Assembly: GCA_902765025.1 (NCBI GenBank) | Contig: CACWYC010000015.1 | Span: 49,792 to 113,791, forward strand | Direction: 5' to 3' | DNA: 64,000 nt | Source: Oscillospiraceae bacterium | GTDB lineage: Bacteria > Bacillota > Clostridia > Oscillospirales > Oscillospiraceae | In this document: positions 52,597-59,893 of the stretch, piece by piece | How positions within the stretch are numbered: position 1 is the stretch's first letter | Layout of the letters: the number at the start of each line of letters is the position of its first letter | Made by a program: the position numbers and the translations under genes | Notes under the pieces: model-generated | Told to the model about the DNA's origin: nothing | The model's input: only the letters and a program-made list of their open reading frames with translations | Database searches by the model: none

Positions 52597-54513
52597 ATGC
52601 CTGAAATCCGACAATTAGACCGCCATACCGCCGAGTTGATTGCCGCCGGAGAGGTGGTGGAACGGCCCTCCAGCGTGGCCAAGGAGCTGCTGGAAAACGC
52701 CATCGACGCCGGCGCCTCCGCCGTGGTGGTGGAGCTGGAAAACGGCGGCCTTACCTATCTGCGCATCACCGACAACGGCTGCGGCATGACGCCGGAGCAG
52801 CTCCCTGTGGCGTTTTTGCGCCACGCCACCTCCAAGCTGCGCACGGCGGAGGATCTGGCCGCCATCGGCACCCTGGGCTTCCGGGGCGAGGCGTTGGCCG
52901 CCATCAGCGCCGTCAGCCGTGTGGACGTCTACTCCCGCACCCCCGGCGCAGCGGAGGGGGCCATGCTCCATCTGGAGGGCGGCGTACCCGGCAAGGTGGA
53001 GGCCGCCGGCTGCCCGGAGGGCACCACCATCTGCGTCCGGGACCTGTTTTACAACACCCCCGCCCGCATGAAGTTTATGAAAAAGGATACCGCCGAGGCC
53101 ACCGCGGTGGCAAACGTGGTCACCCACCTGGCCCTGAGCCACCCGGATATCTCCTTTAAGCTCTTGCGGGACGGCCAGGAGGCGCTGCACACCCCCGGCG
53201 ACGGCCAGCTTTTGAGCGCCGTCTACGCCGCGCTGGGCCGCGATTTCGCCAAGTCTCTTATGCCCATCCACGGCGCCGGCGGCGACGTGTCCGCCGATGG
53301 CTTCATCACCGCTCCCCTGGCCGGCCACGGCACACGGGCCCGGCAGATTTTCTTCGTCAACGGCCGACTGGTGAAGTCCCAGCTTTTGCAGGCGGCGCTG
53401 GAGGAGGCGTACCGCAACCGGCTGTTGAAGGGCAAGTTCCCTGGCTGCGTCATCCATGTGTCGCTGCCCCATGATATGGTGGACGTCAACGTTCACCCCG
53501 CCAAAACGGTGGTGAAGTTCGCGGCGGAAAAGGCGGTGTTCGACGCGGTGTATTACACCGTCAAGGATGCCCTGGATGCGGAAAACCGCCCCGCCGCCCC
53601 CGCCCCCCAGCGGGAGTTTTACCGCACCATGACGGCGGAGGAATACCGTGCCGCCGCGGCGGAGCAGACCAAAAAGCCCCTGGGCAGCTACGGCGCCAAG
53701 GCCGCCCTGCCCCTGCATGACGTGGCCCCCGCCCCCGGCAAGCCCTTCACCGCCCCCGCCCCCCAGGGCAAGCAGTACGTCATCACCCCGCCCCCGGAGG
53801 AAAACAGCGCCCAGCCTTCCCCCACGGGGGGAAGGTGGCCCAGTGCGCACACTGGGGGGAATGAGGGGGCGATGCCCACCCAAGCCCAGGAGAACATAGC
53901 ATCAGAGCAGGACGCCCCCACCCAACTCCCCATAGAACCCCCCACCCCCGCCCCCTGGCGCATCGTGGGCGAGGTGCTGAAAACCTACATCATCTGCGAG
54001 GACGACGCGGGCAGCGTCTGGCTCATCGACAAGCACGCCGCCCACGAGCGCATCCGCTTCGACGCCCTGAAAGAAAACCCCCAGCCCCTGATGGCCCAGA
54101 CGCTGCTCCTGCCCCTCACCGTCACCTTGGAGGCCGACGACTACGACGCCGCGCTTCAAAATCTCCCCGCGTTGGAGCAGTTCGGCTTCCAGTGTGAGGA
54201 CTTCGGCGGCGGCACCATCCTGCTGCGGGCCATCCCGGCGGACATCCGTATGGAGGACGCCGCCGCCACGGTGGAGGAGCTGGCCCACAAGCTGGCTGTG
54301 GGCCGGGCCGACCCCGCCGCCGCCCGTGACGAGCTGCTGCACACCATGGCCTGCAAGAGCGCCATCAAGGCCGGCATGACCACCGACCCCGCCGAGTGGC
54401 GGGTGCTGGTGGACAAGGTGCAGTCCGGCGCCATCCAGTATTGCCCCCACGGCCGCCCGGTGAAATACCGTTTGAGCCGCTACGAAATCGAAAAATTCTT
54501 TAAGCGAGCGTAG
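52597..54513 (+). CDS. mutL: DNA mismatch repair protein MutL with a spacer-type repeat in its linker
   Basis: MutL couples mismatch recognition to strand incision. The 638 residues show the GHKL ATPase motifs NAIDAGA, DNGCGM, ATSKL and GTLGFRGEAL (about 35-105), a Pro/Ala-rich linker (about 330-450), and a C-terminal endonuclease-type domain with DKHAAHERIRFD, ACKSAIKAG and CPHGRP. The endonuclease motif deviates (K for Q, last E to D). Residues about 405-427 are encoded by a copy of the intergenic CCTTCCCC/CCCAGTGCGCACACTGGG repeat, in frame. AAAGGAGGG precedes the ATG. Confidence 0.97.
   Translation: MPEIRQLDRHTAELIAAGEVVERPSSVAKELLENAIDAGASAVVVELENGGLTYLRITDNGCGMTPEQLPVAFLRHATSKLRTAEDLAAIGTLGFRGEALAAISAVSRVDVYSRTPGAAEGAMLHLEGGVPGKVEAAGCPEGTTICVRDLFYNTPARMKFMKKDTAEATAVANVVTHLALSHPDISFKLLRDGQEALHTPGDGQLLSAVYAALGRDFAKSLMPIHGAGGDVSADGFITAPLAGHGTRARQIFFVNGRLVKSQLLQAALEEAYRNRLLKGKFPGCVIHVSLPHDMVDVNVHPAKTVVKFAAEKAVFDAVYYTVKDALDAENRPAAPAPQREFYRTMTAEEYRAAAAEQTKKPLGSYGAKAALPLHDVAPAPGKPFTAPAPQGKQYVITPPPEENSAQPSPTGGRWPSAHTGGNEGAMPTQAQENIASEQDAPTQLPIEPPTPAPWRIVGEVLKTYIICEDDAGSVWLIDKHAAHERIRFDALKENPQPLMAQTLLLPLTVTLEADDYDAALQNLPALEQFGFQCEDFGGGTILLRAIPADIRMEDAAATVEELAHKLAVGRADPAAARDELLHTMACKSAIKAGMTTDPAEWRVLVDKVQSGAIQYCPHGRPVKYRLSRYEIEKFFKRA
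53812..53876 (+). repeat. Intergenic palindromic repeat inside mutL
   Basis: CCTTCCCCCACGGGGGGAAGG followed by CCCAGTGCGCACACTGGG and the ATGAGGGGGCGA tail, matching the spacer copies at 9543-9603 and 9970-10025 almost base for base. The frame stays open through it, adding about 22 residues in the disordered linker. Confidence 0.85.
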
Positions 54514-54516
54514 AAA

Positions 54517-55458
54517 ATGGCGAAATTGCTTTGTGTCGTTGGCCCCACCGCCAGCGGAAAAACGAAAATGGGCGTGGCCCTGGCCCGCCGCTTCGGCGGC
54601 GAGGTGGTGTCGGCGGACTCCATGCAGATTTACCGCGGCATGACCGTGGGCACCGCCGCCCCCACCGAGGCGGAGATGGAGGGCGTGCCCCACCACATGA
54701 TCGCCGTGGCGGGCCCCTCCGAGAGCTGGTCGGTGGCCAGGTACGTGGCCATGGCGGATCAGTGCGTGCAGGGCATCCTCTCCCGGGGCAAGCTGCCCGT
54801 TCTGGTGGGCGGCACGGGCCTGTGGCTGGACGCCCTGGTCCGGGGCATGAACTTTGCCCCCGGCGCCCAGGGGGAGCCGGTGCGGCGGGCGTTGCAGCAG
54901 CGCATGGCGGCCGAGGGCGCGGAAGCGCTGCTTTCCGAGTTGCGGCAAATCGACCCCGCCGCCGCGGCCAAGCTCCATAGTAAAGATGAAAAGCGCATCC
55001 TCCGGGCCTTGGAGGTCTATGAGACCACCGGCCGCACCTTTACGGAGCAGTGCGCCGCCCAGGCCGCCCGGCCGCCCCGCTACGAGGCGGTCTATATCGG
55101 CCTGGACTATGAAAACCGTGACGATCTCCGCCGCCGCATTGACGCGCGGGTGGACGACATGGTGGCCCACGGCCTTTTGCAGGAGGTGGAGGCCCTCCTC
55201 TCCTCCGGCCTCTCCCCCGACGCCACCGCCCTCCAGGCCATCGGCTACAAGCAGTTTCTGGCGGTGGAGCAGGGCCGTGCAACGGTGGATGAGGCCGTGG
55301 CGGAGGTGAAGCTCCGCTCCCGCCAGTACGCCAAGCGGCAGCTTACCTGGCTGCGGCGCAACAGCGCCATCCACTGGATTTACTGGGGCAGCGAGCCAAA
55401 TTTCCCCGCCGCCTTACAGGATGCGACAGATTATCTCACCGCCTGTGGATTAGGATAA
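54517..55458 (+). CDS. miaA: tRNA dimethylallyltransferase MiaA
   Basis: MiaA transfers the dimethylallyl group to A37, giving the substrate for MiaB (48381). The 313 residues include the P-loop GPTASGKTKMGVALA, the conserved SADSMQIYRGMTVGTAAPT and LVGGTGLWLDAL. It begins three bases after the mutL stop with no strong ribosome site, so translational coupling is likely. mutS-mutL-miaA-hfq is a common bacterial order. Confidence 0.96.
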   Translation: MAKLLCVVGPTASGKTKMGVALARRFGGEVVSADSMQIYRGMTVGTAAPTEAEMEGVPHHMIAVAGPSESWSVARYVAMADQCVQGILSRGKLPVLVGGTGLWLDALVRGMNFAPGAQGEPVRRALQQRMAAEGAEALLSELRQIDPAAAAKLHSKDEKRILRALEVYETTGRTFTEQCAAQAARPPRYEAVYIGLDYENRDDLRRRIDARVDDMVAHGLLQEVEALLSSGLSPDATALQAIGYKQFLAVEQGRATVDEAVAEVKLRSRQYAKRQLTWLRRNSAIHWIYWGSEPNFPAALQDATDYLTACGLG

Positions 55459-55513
55459 GCCCAGGCGGATGCGTGGGTATCCGCTGTGAAAAGAAAGAAA
55501 GGAAGCGGAACAC

Positions 55514-55735
55514 ATGCAGACCAATCACAACTATCAGGACACTTTTTTGACCCAGGCCCAGCGCCGCCGCACCCCCGTCACCGTCTATCTCATCAACGGC
55601 TTTCAGATGCGGGGCGTAGTGGCCGCCTTCGACAGCTTTGTGGTGCTGCTGGAGGTAGAGGGCCGATGTCAGATGATTTATAAGCACGCCATCTCCACCG
55701 TGGCGCCGTTGCAGCCCCTGGAGATGACGCCGTAA
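55514..55735 (+). CDS. hfq: RNA chaperone Hfq
   Basis: A 73-residue Hfq, the hexameric Sm-like RNA chaperone. The Sm1 region contains [19 protein letters not shown] and DSFVVLL, and the Sm2 motif is YKHAIST, matching the usual Y-K-H. AAAGGAAG precedes the ATG. There is no long acidic C-terminal tail, as usual in Firmicutes. Downstream of miaA as in many bacteria. Confidence 0.96.
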   Translation: MQTNHNYQDTFLTQAQRRRTPVTVYLINGFQMRGVVAAFDSFVVLLEVEGRCQMIYKHAISTVAPLQPLEMTP

Positions 55736-55745
55736 AGGAGTCACC

Positions 55746-56957
55746 ATGAAATCTTCCTCCCCCATTGTGAAAATCCTGTCTGTGGCGCTGCTGCTGGCGG
55801 TGGTGGTCTATTTCGCCGCCCAGCTCAATGCCTACTTTGCCGACCCCATGGTCACCACCCCGGTGTATCGCATGGTGAAGGAGGATACCATCGCCGTCTA
55901 TGGCTACGTGGTCCGGGCCGAGGAGACCTTCTCCTCCCCCTCCGGCACGCTGTCCCACCGCCGCAGCGAGGGGGAGCGGGTGGGGGCCGGCCAGGTGCTG
56001 GCCACGGTGTACCCCGACCGGGCCGCCATGGAGAAAGCCCAGGCCCTGGATGACATGGAGCAGCGCATGGAGCAGCTCCAGTTCGCCCTGGGGGCCTTCC
56101 TGGATCCCGACGCCGCCTTGAAGCTGGACGGCGACATCGCCCAGGACGTCATCGCCCTGCGGCGGGAGACGGCGCTGGGCGACTACGGCACCGCCGCGCC
56201 CCTGGCCGCCACGCTGAAATCCGCCGTCATGAAGCGGGATACCCGCTTTGAAAGCCGCGAGCAGGTGGAGCAGGCCATCGCCGCGCTGCAAAACGACATC
56301 AACACCGCCCGCGCCGGTCTCTCCGCCGCCCAGGACGTCACCGCCCCGTACAGCGGCACGTATTCCGGCGTGTGCGACGGCTACGAGACGGTGCTCACCC
56401 CCGACTGGGTGGCCACAGCCACCGTGGCCTCCCTGGACGCCCTGCGCCCCGTGGACGAGCGGGGCAACGTGGGCAAGCTCATCGACGGCGACACCTGGTA
56501 TTACGTCTCCGCCATCACCGATGAGGAGGCGGCGCAGCTCCAAAAGCGCTCCGCCGTCACCCTCCGCTTTGCCAAGGGCATGGAGCAGGACGTGACCATG
56601 ACGGTGTCCCGTCTGGGCCCCGACGAGGACGGCCGGCGGCTGCTGGTGCTCCAATGTGACCGTCTCATCGCCCAGACCACCCTACTGCGCCACCAGTCTG
56701 CCGACCTGGTGCTGCATCGCTACGAGGGCCTGCGCATCCCCGCCAACGCCCTGCGCCTGCGGGAGGACGGCGTCTCCGGCGTCTACTGCGTGGTGGGCGC
56801 GGTGGCCCGGTTCAAGGCGGTGGAGGTGGTGTACCAGGGCGAGGGTTATGCCCTGGTGAGGCCCGGCGAGGGCACCAGCGGCACAGCCGTGCTGCGTCTG
56901 GGCGATCAGGTCATCGCCACCGCCGGGGAGCTGTTTGACGGCAAGGTCATCGGCTGA
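55746..56957 (+). CDS. HlyD-like membrane-anchored protein
   Basis: A 403-residue protein with one N-terminal helix (ILSVALLLAVVVYFAAQLNAYF, about 8-29) and an extracytoplasmic part of the HlyD/membrane-fusion type: a barrel-sandwich half (GYVVRAEETFSSPSGTL, SEGERVGAGQVLATVYPDR), a coiled-coil stretch (about 93-120 and 180-200), then the second half (PYSGTYSGVCDGYE) and a beta-barrel. No transporter partner is adjacent. Similar proteins sit beside yggS-sepF in clostridia, so a cell-envelope or division role is possible. AAAGGAG precedes the ATG. Confidence 0.75.
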   Translation: MKSSSPIVKILSVALLLAVVVYFAAQLNAYFADPMVTTPVYRMVKEDTIAVYGYVVRAEETFSSPSGTLSHRRSEGERVGAGQVLATVYPDRAAMEKAQALDDMEQRMEQLQFALGAFLDPDAALKLDGDIAQDVIALRRETALGDYGTAAPLAATLKSAVMKRDTRFESREQVEQAIAALQNDINTARAGLSAAQDVTAPYSGTYSGVCDGYETVLTPDWVATATVASLDALRPVDERGNVGKLIDGDTWYYVSAITDEEAAQLQKRSAVTLRFAKGMEQDVTMTVSRLGPDEDGRRLLVLQCDRLIAQTTLLRHQSADLVLHRYEGLRIPANALRLREDGVSGVYCVVGAVARFKAVEVVYQGEGYALVRPGEGTSGTAVLRLGDQVIATAGELFDGKVIG

Positions 56958-56981
56958 CAAATGAGGAAAGGAAGTGGCACC

Positions 56982-57677
56982 ATGTCCATTTCAGAAAATA
57001 TCGCCGCCCTGCGCCGCGGCATCGCCGCCGCCTGCCGTGAGGCGGGCCGGGACCCCCGGGAGATCACCCTGGTGGGGGCCAGCAAGATGAACGACGCCGC
57101 GGCCTGCCGTGAGGCCATTGCCGCCGGCATCGACGCCCTGGGGGAGAACCGTGTCCAGGAGCTGGTGGAGAAGTGGGAAATGCACGCCTACGACGGCGCC
57201 CCCCTCCACTTCATCGGCCATCTGCAGCGCAACAAGGTGCGCCAGGTGGTGGGCAAGGCGGCGCTGATTCACTCCGTGTCCTCGGAGGAGCTGCTGCAGG
57301 AGATTGACAAGCGCGCCGCCGCCCTGGGCATCCGCCAGCAGGTGCTGTTGGAGGTGAATATCGGCGGCGAGGCGGCCAAGTCCGGCTTCGCCCCCGAGGC
57401 GGTGGAGCGTGCCGCCGAAGCGGCCCTCGCCCTGCCCCACGTGGCGGTGCTGGGGCTGATGACCATACCACCCGTAGCGGTGGAGCCGGGGCAGAATATC
57501 CCATATTTTGAGAAAATGTATCGCCTTTATGTTGACATGAATCGAAATATGTTCCATAATGAAATGAAGTATCTATCCATGGGCATGTCGGGGGATTACG
57601 CCGACGCCATCCGCTGCGGCAGCAATATGGTCCGTGTGGGCACGGCCATTTTCGGCGCGCGGCACTATCAGATTTGA
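56982..57677 (+). CDS. yggS: PLP homeostasis protein YggS/YlmE
   Basis: A 231-residue PLP-binding protein of the YggS/PROSC family, which buffers pyridoxal phosphate and affects amino-acid balance. The PLP lysine is in VGASKMNDA (about residue 35-36), and HFIGHLQRNKVRQV and FLSMGMSGD-like YLSMGMSGDYADAI are typical. The ATG at 56982 is chosen since AAGGAAG lies seven bases upstream. It is placed before sepF as in the Gram-positive division cluster (ylmE-sepF). Confidence 0.94.
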   Translation: MSISENIAALRRGIAAACREAGRDPREITLVGASKMNDAAACREAIAAGIDALGENRVQELVEKWEMHAYDGAPLHFIGHLQRNKVRQVVGKAALIHSVSSEELLQEIDKRAAALGIRQQVLLEVNIGGEAAKSGFAPEAVERAAEAALALPHVAVLGLMTIPPVAVEPGQNIPYFEKMYRLYVDMNRNMFHNEMKYLSMGMSGDYADAIRCGSNMVRVGTAIFGARHYQI

Positions 57678-57692
57678 TCGGAGGGACGCATA

Positions 57693-58175
57693 ATGAGTTT
57701 GATGGACGAGCTGAAGAAGATCATCCACCCCTATGACGATGAGGATTACGATTACGAGGAGGAGGAGGAGCTGGACGAGGCCGAGCGCACCGACGCTCGC
57801 CCCAGCTTTGACGACCGCCGTGACGACCGCCGTGACGACCGCCGCGAGGAGCGCCGTGACGACCGCCGCAGCAGCAAGGTGGTGAACATCCACGCCACCG
57901 CCGCGCTGAAGGTGGTGCTGGTGAAGCCCGAGCGCTTCGAGAACGCCAGCGAGATTGCCGACCATCTCCGGGAAAAGCGCACCGTGGTGCTGAACCTGGA
58001 GTCCACCAACAAGGACGTGGCCCGGCGGCTGCTGGACTTCCTCTCCGGCGTGGCCTATGCCGGCGAGGGCAAGATCAAAAAGGTCTCCGCCAACACCTAC
58101 ATCATCACGCCTTACAGCGTGGACATTATGGGCGATCTCATCGACGAGCTGGAGAGCAGCGGTCTGTACCTATAA
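57693..58175 (+). CDS. sepF: Cell division protein SepF
   Basis: SepF anchors FtsZ to the membrane and helps septum assembly. The 160 residues have an N-terminal amphipathic segment (MDELKKIIHPYDDED), an acidic then repetitive Asp/Arg linker (DDRRDDRRDDRREERRDDRR, about 33-52), and the SepF core domain (KPERFENASEIADHLREK, VVLNLEST, DFLSGVAYA). The DDRR repeats are coded by near-identical 9-12 base units, so this linker could vary in length. GGAGGG precedes the ATG. Confidence 0.95.
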   Translation: MSLMDELKKIIHPYDDEDYDYEEEEELDEAERTDARPSFDDRRDDRRDDRREERRDDRRSSKVVNIHATAALKVVLVKPERFENASEIADHLREKRTVVLNLESTNKDVARRLLDFLSGVAYAGEGKIKKVSANTYIITPYSVDIMGDLIDELESSGLYL

Positions 58176-58198
58176 TTACATAGCGGGAGGAAAAAACC

Positions 58199-58885
58199 AT
58201 GTTTACACCCCAGGAAGTATCCGATAAAGTATTCCCCAGAGCCACCGGCTTCGGCAGCGGCTATCAGATGTCCGCCGTGGACGAATTTCTGGATGCGCTG
58301 ACGGAGGATTATACCTCTTTGTATAAGGAGAACGTCACGTTGAAGGCCAAGCTGAAGGTGCTGGCCGAGAAGGTGGAGGAGTACCGCGTCACCGAGGACT
58401 CCATGCGCGCCACCCTGCTGACGGCGCAGCGCATGGCCGACAAGATGGTGAAGGAGGCCGAGGCCCAGCGGGACACCATCGTGGCCAAGGCCCGCCACGA
58501 CGCCGCCGACGAGATCGCCAAGCTGGACGCCGAGACGGAGGTGTACCGCCGCCGCCTGGTCCAGGCCCAGGATAATCTCACCCGCTTCATCGCCCAGAGC
58601 CGGGGCGTCATCGCCCAGCAGGAGGCGTATCTCAACCAGCTGCCCCAGACCACGGCCGCCGAGGCCGCCGCTGCCGGCAAGAAGGCCGCCACGCCTCCCG
58701 CCCCCGCCGCCCCCACCATCGAGACGCCCCTCGTTGAGCCGACACCGGTGGCGGATTTTGTCCCGGAGGAAGTGCCGGAGGTGGAGGCCAAGCCCGCGGC
58801 GGAGGAGAAGGAGTCCTTCCCCAGCGACTTCAAGCTGAGCCTGGACGAGCTGAAATTCGGCCGCAACTACGGCAACAACAAGTGA
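58199..58885 (+). CDS. divIVA: DivIVA domain protein
   Basis: DivIVA binds curved membrane and organises poles and septum. The 228 residues show the N-terminal membrane-binding segment (FTPQEVSDKVFPRATGFGSGYQ) and coiled coils (about 28-55 and 65-135), followed by a Pro/Ala/Glu-rich tail. GGGAGGA precedes the ATG. It follows sepF as in the conserved ylm division cluster. Confidence 0.93.
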   Translation: MFTPQEVSDKVFPRATGFGSGYQMSAVDEFLDALTEDYTSLYKENVTLKAKLKVLAEKVEEYRVTEDSMRATLLTAQRMADKMVKEAEAQRDTIVAKARHDAADEIAKLDAETEVYRRRLVQAQDNLTRFIAQSRGVIAQQEAYLNQLPQTTAAEAAAAGKKAATPPAPAAPTIETPLVEPTPVADFVPEEVPEVEAKPAAEEKESFPSDFKLSLDELKFGRNYGNNK

Positions 58886-58888
58886 CCC

Positions 58889-59770
58889 ATGAGTGAAAAA
58901 CCCATTGTCGCCCTGCTGTATGACTTCGATAAAACCCTCTGCACCACCGACATGGAGGACTATACCTTCATCCCCGGCCTGGGGCTGACGCCCCGGGAGT
59001 TCTGGGCCATCGCCAACGACTTTGGCCGGGAGAACCGGATGGACGGCCTGCTGGCCTATATGTACACCATGATTTGGCAGTGCCGGGAAAAGGGCATCCC
59101 CCTGACCCGTGACTATCTGGTGCGCTGCGGCCACGCGGTGGAGCTGTTTCCCGGCGTGGCGGAGTGGTTCGGCCACATCAACGCCCTGGGCGAGAGCCTG
59201 GGGGTGGAGGTGGAGCATTACGTCCTCTCCTCGGGCCTGAAAGAGATCATCGAGGGCACCGCCATCGGCGATAAGTTCCGGGAGATCTACGCCTGCGAGT
59301 TCTTCTATGACGCCGCCGGCCTGGCGGCCTGGCCCAAGCTGGACGTGAATTTCACCAACAAGACCCAGTTTGTCTACCGCATCAACAAGGGCGTGCTGAA
59401 CGTGGCGGAGGATAAGCAGTTAAACGCCTCCATGCCCGACGACAGCAAGCGGGTGCCCTTCACCAATATGATTTACATCGGCGACGGCCTCAGCGACGTG
59501 CCCTGCATGAAGATGATGCAGGCCTACGGCGGCCACTCCATCGCCGTCTACCAGGAGAGCAACCGGAATGGCGTGGAGGAGCTGCTGCGCCGGGGCCGGG
59601 TGGACTTCATCTTCCCCGCCGACTACCGCGCCGGCGGCGAGCTGATGCAGACTGTGGGCAACATCATCCGCAAAATGGCCATCGCCGACGCCCTCACCGC
59701 GGAAAACGCCGCCCAGATGAAGGCCATCGGCCACCGGGAGGTGCCCTTCCAGCAGAGCCTGTTTGAGTGA
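58889..59770 (+). CDS. HAD-superfamily hydrolase
   Basis: A 293-residue haloacid dehalogenase-type phosphatase. Motif I is YDFDKTL (about residues 11-17, Asp nucleophile), motif II is the Ser in VLSSGLKEI (about 111-119), and motif IV is IYIGDGLSDVPCM with the acidic pair. The phosphoserine-phosphatase-like layout suggests small-molecule dephosphorylation, but the substrate is not evident. It begins three bases after divIVA and ends the operon. Confidence 0.88.
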   Translation: MSEKPIVALLYDFDKTLCTTDMEDYTFIPGLGLTPREFWAIANDFGRENRMDGLLAYMYTMIWQCREKGIPLTRDYLVRCGHAVELFPGVAEWFGHINALGESLGVEVEHYVLSSGLKEIIEGTAIGDKFREIYACEFFYDAAGLAAWPKLDVNFTNKTQFVYRINKGVLNVAEDKQLNASMPDDSKRVPFTNMIYIGDGLSDVPCMKMMQAYGGHSIAVYQESNRNGVEELLRRGRVDFIFPADYRAGGELMQTVGNIIRKMAIADALTAENAAQMKAIGHREVPFQQSLFE

Positions 59771-59790
59771 AATACATTGTTCGCGCAGAG

Positions 59791-59818
59791 AAAAAAGCAG
59801 CCGCAAGGCTGCTTTTTT
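59791..59818. terminator. Bidirectional terminator after the HAD gene
   Basis: AAAAAAGCAGCC/GGCTGCTTTTTT with a GCAA loop, ending the mutS-to-HAD run; symmetrical A- and T-runs. Confidence 0.92.
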
Positions 59819-59828
59819 GACAATTTGA

Positions 59829-59857
59829 AGGAGGCAGGCCCCTGGCCTGCCTCCTTT
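59829..59857. terminator. Hairpin at the end of the galactanase gene
   Basis: GGAGGCAGGCC/GGCCTGCCTCC with a 3-base loop and TTTT on the plus side; it lies between the two convergent genes and may assist termination of either. Confidence 0.6.
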
Positions 59858-59893
59858 TGACTATGATAGCATCTTGCTGTGATGGATGGGATT

